Shown here in pieces: positions 6,258 through 12,533 of a DNA stretch of 12,533 nt (position 1 is the stretch's first letter; each line of letters opens with the position of its first letter). This DNA is from Actinomycetes bacterium (lineage in GTDB: Bacteria; Actinomycetota; Acidimicrobiia; Acidimicrobiales; Palsa-688), in the NCBI GenBank assembly GCA_021808665.1, contig JAKBBA010000088.1:1-12533 (forward strand), given 5' to 3'. The position numbers and the translations under genes are program-made. The notes beneath the pieces are model-generated. The model made no database searches and had not been told where the DNA came from. It worked only from the letters and a program-made list of their open reading frames with translations.

Positions 6258-6969
6258 CGACGATCCTGACCTGCTCAGGGTGTGCAAAGTCGGCCTCGGC
6301 GCCCTTGGCAACGACGTCAGAGCCACGCCCAGCGGCATAGACGGACTAACCCAGGCAGCCCTGCTTAACCCTGACGTCGTGATCCTCGATCTTGGCCTGC
6401 CCGATGTCGACGGTCTGGAAGTGTGCGGACGCCTCCGTGCCTGGAGCCAGGTGCCTGTGATCGTCTTGTCGGGGGACAGTTCCGAGGATCGCAAAGTCGA
6501 CGCTCTTGGCTTGGGTGCAGACGACTACATGACCAAACCGTTTGGGATGCGCGAGTTGAACGCCCGGATCCAGGTGGCCCTGCGCCACCGCAGTGGCGAA
6601 CAGGCCTCGTCGCCGTCTGAGATAGAGGTTGGACCGCTCAAGCTCGACCTGGTCCATTACGAGGCGACCTTCGAAGGCAGGCCTTTAGGGCTCACCCCCA
6701 AGGAGTTCGAGTTCCTGTCATTCCTCGCTCGCCACCAGGGGAAGGTCTGTACAAGACGGATGATCCTTGAGGCGGTGTGGGGTTCCGCCTACTCCTCGGA
6801 GGTCAACTATTTGAAAGTGTACGCCTACCGGATCCGGCGGAAACTCAATGACGAGCGAGGGGAGTTCCTCCAAAGCGACCCGGCAATCGGCTACAGGCTG
6901 TTAGCGCCCAGAGCGGCCCAGCCCTCTGATGGTCCCGGAGGCCGACGTGTGGTGGAGCGTCGACCGTGA
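6223..6969 (+). CDS. kdpE: KdpE-like OmpR/PhoB-family response regulator
   Basis: This 248-residue two-component regulator should accept phosphate from the kinase encoded just upstream and bind DNA, probably at kdp promoters outside the window. The receiver domain (about 6-120) has the acidic pocket Asp12-Asp13, phosphoacceptor Asp56 (VVILDLGLP), switch Ser83 and Lys105 in TKPF. The winged-helix domain (about 134-228) shows the family pattern LTPKEFEFLSFLARHQGKV, then YLKVYAYRIRRKL and IGYRLL near the end. A proline/arginine-rich tail of about 20 residues follows. The ATG at 6223 lies inside the kinase gene and has no clear Shine-Dalgarno, so translation is probably coupled; a TTG two codons later is an alternative. 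The stop overlaps the helicase GTG (GTGA, 6966-6969). The kdpE name rests on pairing with a DUF4118 kinase and on linkage to kdpC. Confidence 0.92.
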   Translation: MSLTLPLILVIDDDPDLLRVCKVGLGALGNDVRATPSGIDGLTQAALLNPDVVILDLGLPDVDGLEVCGRLRAWSQVPVIVLSGDSSEDRKVDALGLGADDYMTKPFGMRELNARIQVALRHRSGEQASSPSEIEVGPLKLDLVHYEATFEGRPLGLTPKEFEFLSFLARHQGKVCTRRMILEAVWGSAYSSEVNYLKVYAYRIRRKLNDERGEFLQSDPAIGYRLLAPRAAQPSDGPGGRRVVERRP

Positions 6970-9521
6970 CGGTCCGTGACGACGCGGCAAGCCTGGACTT
7001 GGCCCGGATCGCGGCGTCGGACGACAACGGCTTTGGCATTTTCATGGACTGGGTGCAACAGGAAGGTCTTAACCTGTATCCCGCTCAGGAGGAGGCTCTA
7101 ATCGAGTCGTTCGGCGGCTCTCATGTGATCGTCAATACTCCCACGGGTTCCGGCAAGAGCCTGATCGCTCTCGGGTCCCACGTGGCTGCTATCGCAAGAG
7201 GTGAGCGATCCTTCTACACGGCACCGGTGAAGGCGCTCGTATCGGAGAAGTTCTTCTCTCTCTGCGAGACCTTCGGGTCACGCAACGTTGGGATGCTGAC
7301 CGGTGACGCGTCGATCAACCCTGAGGCCCCCCTGATATGCGCGACAGCCGAAGTCCTGGCGAACTTGGCGCTAAGTCGAGGAGGTCGGGCGGGCGTCGGC
7401 CAAGTCGTGATGGACGAGTTCCACTTCTACGGAGACCCCGAGCGGGGCTGGGCATGGCAGGTACCGCTGCTCGAGCTCACCTCTGCCCAGTTCGTGCTTA
7501 TGTCGGCGACCCTTGGAGATACCAGGTTCATCGAGGAGGGCATTAGGAGACGGACGGGGCGGCCAGTCGCAGTGGTCCGCTCTGGGGTGAGGCCGGTACC
7601 GCTGCGATTCGAGTACCGCCGCACCCCTCTGCACGCGACCGTCGAGTCGCTGCTCGGCGACGATCAAGCTCCGATATACCTGGTGTTATTCACCCAGGCA
7701 CAGGTTTTGACCGAAGCTCAATCGCTAACGTCAGCGCAGGTGTCGACAAGGGCGCAGCGGGAGGCCGTAGCGGAGGCTATCAGCGGATACAGGTTTGCCC
7801 CTGGTTTCGGACGCACCCTGAGCCGCTTGCTGCGCCACGGCATAGGAGTCCACCACGGCGGGATGCTCCCCAAGTACCGCCGTCTGGTCGAGCGCCTCAC
7901 ACGGGATGGGCTTCTCAGGGTGGTCGTGGGTACAGACACGCTCGGCGTGGGAGTGAACATGCCGCTGAGGACCGTGGTACTTTCCGGCCTCGCAAAGTAC
8001 GACGGGACGGTCTCGCGCCTTCTCAGCGCACGGGAACTGCACCAGATTGCGGGCAGGGCAGGACGGGCCGGGTACGACACTTCCGGCCTGGTAGTAGTTC
8101 AGGCTCCTCCACACGTTGTAGACAACGAAGAATCTGTCAGGAAGGCGGGAGGGGACGCTCGTAAGCTCCGCAAGCTCGTCCGGGCCAAGCCGCCCCGCAA
8201 CTTCGTCGCATGGGACGAGGCGGTCTTCGAAAAGCTGGTGTCGTCGCCCCCCGAGACTCTCGTGTCCCACATGGCCGTCACGCACTCCACCGTGCTCGAC
8301 GTCCTCGATAGGCCCGGGGACGGCTGTAGGGCGCTGAGGCAGCTGGTTACGGACAATTTCGAGCCACCGTCGTCGAGGCGCCGCCTGGCCAGGACCGCTA
8401 TCGGGATATACCGCTCCCTGCTCGGGGTTGGGGCCCTTGAACGCCTCGGAGAGCCCGATGACCAAGGCAGGATGGTCAGGGTCAACGTCGACCTCCAGCG
8501 TGACTTCGCTCTAGACGCTCCGCTCAGCCCTTTCATCCTTGAGGCCCTACCGAGGCTAGATCGCCAATCGCCCACCTGGGTTCTCGACGTGGTGAGCGTC
8601 GTCGAGTCGACCGTTGCAAACCCGGGTCCTGTGCTTGCCGCCCAGCTCGACAAGCTGAGGTCGGAGGCGATGACGGCTATGAAGGCTGCTGGAGTTCCCT
8701 TCGAGGAAAGGATCGAAGCTCTAGAAAAGCTTGAATATCCCAAGCCGCTTCGCGACTGGACCTACGGGCTCTTCGACTCTTACCGCGAAGTTCACCCCTG
8801 GGTGGCCGACTTCAACATCGCCCCCAAGTCCGTGGCTCGTGACCTCTTCGAGCGGGCGATGAACTTCTCCGAGTACATCGCCCACTATGGATTAGTGCGC
8901 TCGGAGGGTCTCGTGTTGCGTTACCTGACCGACGTCTACAAGGCGCTTGTGCGTAGCGTGCCCGAGGAGGCCAAGAACGACGAGCTGGTCGACTTCACCG
9001 AGTGGCTGGGTGAGCTCGTCCGCCAGGTCGATTCGAGTCTCCTCGACGAGTGGCGGACGCTAACGGCCCTCCAAGATCACCCAAACGGGGACGGCCCTCA
9101 TCTCGCTGCTGGGACAGGCGCAGAGCGATCGATCGAGGAACGACCGCCGAAACTCAGCGCGAACAAGAGGGCTTTCTCTGTGATGATCCGCAACGCGGCG
9201 TTCAGACGGGTGGAAATGGCTTCCCGTCGAGACGCGGACGGTCTCGCTGGGTCGGAGAGCAGCGGAGGACTGGATCGCGGGCAATGGGCCGAAGCCTTAG
9301 AGAGCTACTTCTCCTCGCACGCATCCATCGGTATCGGCGCGCCGGCACGTGCCGCCGCTTGGTTTCAGGTCCGCGAAGGTCCACGTACCGTGGAGGTCCG
9401 CCAGGTTCTCGACGACCCCGAGGGTTTTCACGACTGCGTTATCGTCGGAGAGGTCGATGTGGAGGAATCCGACGAGACTGGGCTCATATCGTGGCGGACG
9501 CTTCGTGTCGAAGTGGCTTGA
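6966..9521 (+). CDS. DEAD/DEAH-box helicase with DUF3516-type C-terminal region (Ski2-like)
   Basis: This 851-residue superfamily-2 helicase has all main motifs: a Q-like LYPAQEEAL (37-45), Walker A TPTGSGKS (58-65), Walker B DEFH (150-153), SAT (180-182), HHGGMLPKYR (about 296-305), TDTLGVGVNMP and motif VI QIAGRAGRAG (360-369). The C-terminal half, including WTYGLFDSYREVHPWV and the helical FSEYIAHYGLVRSEG region, resembles the actinobacterial DUF3516 extension. A TxAQ element recurs four times at about 243-264 between the helicase lobes. Ski2-like enzymes mostly unwind RNA; the substrate of this branch is not established as far as I know. GTG 6966 is preceded by GGTGGAG at 8 nt and overlaps the response regulator stop by 4 nt, so the helicase is translationally coupled to the kinase/regulator pair. 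Confidence 0.93.
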   Translation: MTVRDDAASLDLARIAASDDNGFGIFMDWVQQEGLNLYPAQEEALIESFGGSHVIVNTPTGSGKSLIALGSHVAAIARGERSFYTAPVKALVSEKFFSLCETFGSRNVGMLTGDASINPEAPLICATAEVLANLALSRGGRAGVGQVVMDEFHFYGDPERGWAWQVPLLELTSAQFVLMSATLGDTRFIEEGIRRRTGRPVAVVRSGVRPVPLRFEYRRTPLHATVESLLGDDQAPIYLVLFTQAQVLTEAQSLTSAQVSTRAQREAVAEAISGYRFAPGFGRTLSRLLRHGIGVHHGGMLPKYRRLVERLTRDGLLRVVVGTDTLGVGVNMPLRTVVLSGLAKYDGTVSRLLSARELHQIAGRAGRAGYDTSGLVVVQAPPHVVDNEESVRKAGGDARKLRKLVRAKPPRNFVAWDEAVFEKLVSSPPETLVSHMAVTHSTVLDVLDRPGDGCRALRQLVTDNFEPPSSRRRLARTAIGIYRSLLGVGALERLGEPDDQGRMVRVNVDLQRDFALDAPLSPFILEALPRLDRQSPTWVLDVVSVVESTVANPGPVLAAQLDKLRSEAMTAMKAAGVPFEERIEALEKLEYPKPLRDWTYGLFDSYREVHPWVADFNIAPKSVARDLFERAMNFSEYIAHYGLVRSEGLVLRYLTDVYKALVRSVPEEAKNDELVDFTEWLGELVRQVDSSLLDEWRTLTALQDHPNGDGPHLAAGTGAERSIEERPPKLSANKRAFSVMIRNAAFRRVEMASRRDADGLAGSESSGGLDRGQWAEALESYFSSHASIGIGAPARAAAWFQVREGPRTVEVRQVLDDPEGFHDCVIVGEVDVEESDETGLISWRTLRVEVA

Positions 9522-9547
9522 CGCAAAAGGCGCTCCGAACCCTGCTC

Positions 9548-9576
9548 CTGTAGCATTAGAGGAAAGATGCCTACAG
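9548..9576 (+). promoter_or_regulatory. Leader hairpin upstream of the VOC gene
   Basis: CTGTAGCAT (9548-9556) can pair with ATGCCTACAG (9567-9576), with one bulged C and a 10-nt loop. It lies in the 68-bp gap after the helicase stop and just before the Shine-Dalgarno GGGGAGG (9578-9584), which itself sits in a short repeat GGGAG-G-CTCCC. It could be an RNA structure affecting translation. The left arm contains TAGCAT, which could instead be a weak -10 element. Confidence 0.35.
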
Positions 9577-9589
9577 TGGGGAGGCTCCC

Positions 9590-10204
9590 GTGCAAGAAGC
9601 GACCGTAATGTCCTTGGATTTAGTTGCAGAATCGGACTTTAGGGGAGCGCGGCCATCGAACGCCCAGTTCCAGCTGCGCGGGGTTAATCACGTGGCTCTC
9701 GTCTGCAAGGACATGGCACGAACCGTCGAGTTCTACCAGGGCCTTTTAGGGATGCCCCTCGTGAAGACGATCGAACTCCCGGGAGGGATGGGACAGCACT
9801 TCTTCTTCGACATAGGTAACGGCGACTGCCTCGCCTTCTTCTGGTTCCCGGGAGCCCCGGCTCCGACCGAGGGCGTCGTCACTGCTGCAAGCCTGCCCGG
9901 CGAGGGTGACATCACCACCGCCTGGGGATCGATGAACCATATCGCCTTCGACGTAGCCCCCGAGCGTTTCGACGAGTACCGCCAGAAACTTATCGAACAA
10001 GGGGTGCGGGTCAGTCCGGTGATGAACCATGACGACAGCGAAGCAACCGTGAGCGAGGAACTTCACCCGGGAGTATTCGTGCGCTCGATGTATTTTCGTG
10101 ATCCGGACGGCATCCTCTTGGAGTTCGCCGCTTGGACACGCCCGCTCACGGAACGCGACGTGACGCATCCGCCCGCTGACGCCAATGGTCGACGGGTCGA
10201 TTGA
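9590..10204 (+). CDS. VOC-family (glyoxalase/dioxygenase-fold) protein
   Basis: This 204-residue protein has the vicinal-oxygen-chelate fold: two paired beta-alpha-beta-beta-beta modules that usually hold a divalent metal. The first module starts at about residue 31 (GVNHVALVCKDMARTVEFY) and the second at about 115 (MNHIAFDV), ending with RDPDGILLEFAAW. Candidate metal ligands are His34, His117 and Glu178, in the standard positions of the fold. The reaction cannot be deduced; members include glyoxalases, epimerases and ring-cleaving dioxygenases. The GTG start has a strong Shine-Dalgarno (GGGGAGG, 5 nt spacing), preferred over the ATG six codons later. It is 68 bp downstream of the helicase gene and could be co-transcribed, though its neighbours on the other side are lipid-metabolism genes. 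Confidence 0.88.
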   Translation: MQEATVMSLDLVAESDFRGARPSNAQFQLRGVNHVALVCKDMARTVEFYQGLLGMPLVKTIELPGGMGQHFFFDIGNGDCLAFFWFPGAPAPTEGVVTAASLPGEGDITTAWGSMNHIAFDVAPERFDEYRQKLIEQGVRVSPVMNHDDSEATVSEELHPGVFVRSMYFRDPDGILLEFAAWTRPLTERDVTHPPADANGRRVD

Positions 10205-10247
10205 CGGTCGGTTGGTCGCTAACGCCCCTGGTCGGACTAACCGGTCG
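10205..10247. terminator. Bidirectional terminator candidate between convergent VOC and hydrolase genes
   Basis: CGGTCGGTTGGTC (10205-10217) can pair with GACTAACCGGTCG (10235-10247), a 13-bp stem with three G-U pairs and a 17-nt loop. It starts right after the VOC stop and covers the stop codon of the minus-strand hydrolase. No T-run follows. The convergent position supports a terminator role, but the wobble pairs make it weaker than the hairpin at 2029-2059. Confidence 0.4.
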
Positions 10248-11148
10248 GGGCTATGTGCTCGTCGAGCCAGGCCACGATGTCGGCTTGGACTTCGTCACGG
10301 TTGGTTTCGTTGAGCACCTCGTGGCGGGCCCCCAGGTAGTAGTGGGCAGTGACGTTCAACTTCCTAGAAACCAGCCGGGATTGGAGCTCTCTCACGTTGG
10401 CTCCCATCCCTCCCACTGGGTCCATCTCTCCTGCGACCAAAAGAGCAGGTATAGCTGGAATGTTCCGTATCGCTTCGGGGGTTACAGACTCCACCGCAAG
10501 GCCGACGACCTCGCATAGCAGACCGTAGGTGAGCGGGTTGGAAGACCCGCAGAAGTCATCGGCGATGTAGGCGTCCACCTCCGCCTCGTCCCGGCTCAGC
10601 CAGTCGTAGGGTGTCCTGGCAGGCTCGAAGGCCTCGTTGTAGGATCCTAGAGCGTCTAGGGTCTCGTCGCCCATCCCCGAGTCGACAGCGGCTCGCAGTC
10701 CGTCGAGCATCTCCTGGCCGCCTTCCGGGGCGCCAACCGGGCCACTTAGGATATAACCGGCAAGGCCTTTCGCTCCGCGTGCGGCGTAGCCTTGGGCGAT
10801 CATCGAACCGAGCGAATGCCCTAAAAGCACGACCGGTTTCGACCCGGTCGATTCCGTCGCTAATGCTACCAGCCGCTCAAGGTCGTGGATCAGGCCGTCG
10901 GCTCCCCCGGGTCCGCACCGGCCGACCCCAGTCGATTTGCGGGTCTGGCCGTGTCCCCGCTGGTCCGCTGCGAACACTTCGTAGCCGGCGGCGTTCATTG
11001 CCTTGGCGAACCTGTCGTAGCGGCCGCTGTGCTCAGACGCCCCGTGGGAAACGACGATAGATGCCCTCGGGTTTTCGACGGGCCAGTGACGGTAGAAGAT
11101 GTCCACCCCGTAGTCGTCGACGAAGTGGTTGGTTGTCGCCTCTTGCAT
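10237..11148 (-). CDS. Alpha/beta hydrolase, monoacylglycerol-lipase-like (Hydrolase_4 / S33 type)
   Basis: This 303-residue alpha/beta hydrolase resembles bacterial monoacylglycerol lipases and lysophospholipases. Diagnostic segments are VVSHGASEHSGRY (oxyanion region, about 33-44), AADQRGHGQT (about 60-69) and the nucleophile elbow GHSLGS (110-115, Ser112). The other triad members are probably Asp243 (in GEMDPVGG) and His276 (in GARHE). A cap-like insertion lies between about 136 and 215. No signal peptide is visible, so it is probably cytoplasmic. I start at ATG 11148 because family similarity begins there and a promoter-like pair lies immediately upstream; a TTG twelve codons earlier (11184) is in frame but coincides with the putative -35. 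It is divergent from the acyl-CoA dehydrogenase gene, consistent with lipid use; the substrate is unknown. Confidence 0.88.
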   Translation of the reverse strand: MQEATTNHFVDDYGVDIFYRHWPVENPRASIVVSHGASEHSGRYDRFAKAMNAAGYEVFAADQRGHGQTRKSTGVGRCGPGGADGLIHDLERLVALATESTGSKPVVLLGHSLGSMIAQGYAARGAKGLAGYILSGPVGAPEGGQEMLDGLRAAVDSGMGDETLDALGSYNEAFEPARTPYDWLSRDEAEVDAYIADDFCGSSNPLTYGLLCEVVGLAVESVTPEAIRNIPAIPALLVAGEMDPVGGMGANVRELQSRLVSRKLNVTAHYYLGARHEVLNETNRDEVQADIVAWLDEHIAPTG

Positions 11149-11154
11149 GAGCAG

Positions 11155-11184
11155 ACGGTAGTGTCGCCGGGGGTGTCGGATCAA
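11155..11184 (-). promoter_or_regulatory. Probable leaderless promoter of the hydrolase gene
   Basis: On the minus strand TTGATC (-35, 11184-11179) and TACCGT (-10, 11160-11155) are separated by 18 bp. The ATG at 11148 begins 6 nt after the -10 hexamer. This geometry puts the transcription start at the A of the ATG, and there is no Shine-Dalgarno before it. Confidence 0.55.
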
Positions 11185-11187
11185 CCG

Positions 11188-11212
11188 CTGCGCAAAGATG
11201 TGAGTAGCGCAG
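11188..11212. repeat. Inverted repeat, possible operator in a divergent promoter region
   Basis: CTGCGC (11188-11193) and GCGCAG (11207-11212) are inverted repeats with a 13-bp spacer, giving half-site centres 19 bp apart, close to two helical turns. It lies just upstream of the hydrolase -35. A dimeric repressor or activator could bind here, but no regulator gene is adjacent within the window. Confidence 0.3.
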
Positions 11213-11258
11213 GTGCTGTGCTGGTCGACCGGGACGGGCGCTAGTCGATCGGAGTCTG

Positions 11259-11264
11259 TAGGGT
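11259..11264 (+). promoter_or_regulatory. Candidate -10 element of the acyl-CoA dehydrogenase gene
   Basis: TAGGGT ends 6 nt before the GTG start at 11271, the same spacing as at the divergent hydrolase gene. No good Shine-Dalgarno precedes the GTG, so a leaderless transcript is plausible. I see no consensus -35 at 17-18 bp upstream, so the call is tentative. Confidence 0.4.
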
Positions 11265-11270
11265 TTAGCC

Positions 11271-12527
11271 GTGGACCCTACATACCCAGAAGAAGCGGAA
11301 CGCTACCGGGAGAAGATCCGGGCGTTCCTGGCGGAGCACCTCCCGGCCGACTGGGCTGGGATCGGGGCGCTCGAACCCGAAGAAGCCAGGCGCTGGGCGG
11401 AGGAATGGCGCCGGGTTCTCTACGACAACGGCCTGCTCGCCGCGTCGTGGCCGACGTCGGTCGGCGGTGGCGGCCTGTCAGCTCTCGAGCAGGTCGTGCT
11501 AGCCGAGGAGTTCGTAAAAGCCGGGGTGCCGACCGGAGGATCGAACGACACTTTCGGCATCCAAATGGTGGGCAACACGATCCTGAGGTGGGGATCGGAC
11601 GAGCAGAAAAGCTACTTTCTGCCTCGGATACTTTCAGGTGAGCACCGCTGGTGCCAGGGTTACTCCGAACCCAACGCCGGCTCCGACCTGGCCAACCTCG
11701 GGACCCGAGCCGTCCTGGATGGGGACGAGTGGGTCATCAACGGACAGAAGATATGGACTTCCGCAGCCCACCTCGCTAACTGGATCTTCGTCCTCACCCG
11801 CACCGACCCGGACGCCCCGAAGCACAAGGGGATCACATTCCTTCTCGTTCCCATGGACCAGCCGGGCGTCACCGTCAGGCCGATACGGATGATGTCGGGA
11901 GCGTCCGAGTTCAACGAGACCTTCTTCACTGACGCCCGGACCGCGAAGGACAACGTGGTCGGCGGGGTGGGAAACGGCTGGGCGGTAGCGATGACCCTCC
12001 TCGGATACGAAAGGGGCGAGGCTGCGGCAACCCATCCAATACTGTTCCGCATGGAGCTCGACCGTCTCATCAGCCTCGCACGCCAAGAGGGACGCTCTGA
12101 AGACCCGCGTATACGCCAACGACTCGCCGCATGCTACGAGAAGGTGGAGGCGATGCGCTTCGTGGGATTGCGAACATTGTCTCGTTTCTTGGCCGGGGAA
12201 ACGCCCGGACCGGAAGGATCGGTGTTCAAGCTGTTCTGGAGCGAGTACCACAAGCAGGTGACCGAGCTGGCCGTCGATATCCTCGGACCGAGTGCCATGG
12301 CGCCCGCCGGGCGCTGGCCTGCCAGCGCTTTCATGACCGACGACGCCGGAGCCCCAAACGACAGCGCCTCGTGGGTCGGAACTTTCTTCAACGCCCGCGC
12401 CGGGACCATATACGCAGGTACTTCGCAGGTCCAGCGCAACATCCTCGGCGAAATGGTCCTCGGCCTACCTAAGGAGCCCTCCGTGACTCGTGGAAGCTGG
12501 CGCGAGGCTCAGCAGGTGAGTCTCTAA
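11271..12527 (+). CDS. Acyl-CoA dehydrogenase family protein (FadE-like)
   Basis: This 418-residue flavoenzyme should catalyse alpha,beta-dehydrogenation of an acyl-CoA with FAD, the first step of beta-oxidation or of steroid side-chain degradation. The helical N-terminal domain spans about 5-120. The flavin-contact motif WCQGYSEPNAGSDL is at 127-140 and WTSAAHLANW at 162-171. The C-terminal helical domain ends with the family's GTIYAGTSQVQRNILGE (about 378-394). The MCAD-type catalytic Glu next to GTSQ is Ala382 here. Glu247 in GYERGE matches the alternative base position used by isovaleryl-CoA-type enzymes, so activity is probably kept. The GTG at 11271 is the first start in the frame and is consistent with family length. 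It may be co-regulated with the divergent hydrolase. In actinobacteria such genes often come in pairs, so a second FadE may follow beyond 12533. Confidence 0.93.
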   Translation: MDPTYPEEAERYREKIRAFLAEHLPADWAGIGALEPEEARRWAEEWRRVLYDNGLLAASWPTSVGGGGLSALEQVVLAEEFVKAGVPTGGSNDTFGIQMVGNTILRWGSDEQKSYFLPRILSGEHRWCQGYSEPNAGSDLANLGTRAVLDGDEWVINGQKIWTSAAHLANWIFVLTRTDPDAPKHKGITFLLVPMDQPGVTVRPIRMMSGASEFNETFFTDARTAKDNVVGGVGNGWAVAMTLLGYERGEAAATHPILFRMELDRLISLARQEGRSEDPRIRQRLAACYEKVEAMRFVGLRTLSRFLAGETPGPEGSVFKLFWSEYHKQVTELAVDILGPSAMAPAGRWPASAFMTDDAGAPNDSASWVGTFFNARAGTIYAGTSQVQRNILGEMVLGLPKEPSVTRGSWREAQQVSL

Positions 12528-12533
12528 AGTTGT

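Noticed and set aside
5736..6494. 252-residue minus-strand open frame opposite the kinase and regulator
   Set aside because: It lies antisense to two well-supported genes with catalytic motifs, and has no recognisable domain or ribosome site.
7731..8465. 244-residue minus-strand open frame opposite the helicase
   Set aside because: Shadow of the helicase coding frame; composition and lack of motifs argue against a gene.

Overview
The window is GC-rich, with GTG starts, short or overlapping gene junctions and several probable leaderless starts. Together with a DUF3516-type helicase, a FadE-like acyl-CoA dehydrogenase and an actinobacterial-type OB-fold domain, this points to Actinomycetota, perhaps an Acidimicrobiia-like lineage. 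That assignment is inferred from gene content only. I see no rRNA, tRNA, CRISPR array, transposase or attachment site.

Region 1 (2-2025) is the end of a Kdp potassium-uptake operon. It holds the 3' part of kdpC and then, overlapping by ATGA, a protein joining an OB-fold domain to the N-terminal KdpD domain and a universal-stress (Usp) domain. This protein has no histidine kinase. A perfect inverted repeat (2029-2059) separates it from the next, convergent gene.

Region 2 (2066-4038) holds a minus-strand NRAMP-superfamily transporter whose metal-site motifs differ from those of Mn/Fe NRAMPs (DAGG for DPGN, APW for MPH). Upstream of it is a 254-bp divergent intergenic region rich in GGCGCC inverted repeats.

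Region 3 (4039-9521) is a plus-strand cluster: an unrecognised protein with an RG-rich tail and a ribbon-helix-helix-like segment, a membrane histidine kinase matching the C-terminal half of KdpD (DUF4118-GAF-HisKA-HATPase), a KdpE-like response regulator, and a DUF3516 DEAD/DEAH helicase. The last three overlap end to end. KdpD is therefore encoded as two genes about 2.7 kb apart with the NRAMP transporter between them. The ATP-binding/Usp input half sits with the pump, and the kinase half sits with the regulator and a helicase.

Region 4 (9522-12533) looks like ordinary lipid or acyl-CoA metabolism: a VOC-fold protein, a convergent monoacylglycerol-lipase-like alpha/beta hydrolase, and a divergent acyl-CoA dehydrogenase. 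The hydrolase and dehydrogenase share a 122-bp intergenic region with two probable leaderless promoters.

The part most worth a second look is the Kdp rearrangement: the OB-fold fusion, the split sensor, the metal transporter between the halves, and a helicase translationally coupled to the response regulator.
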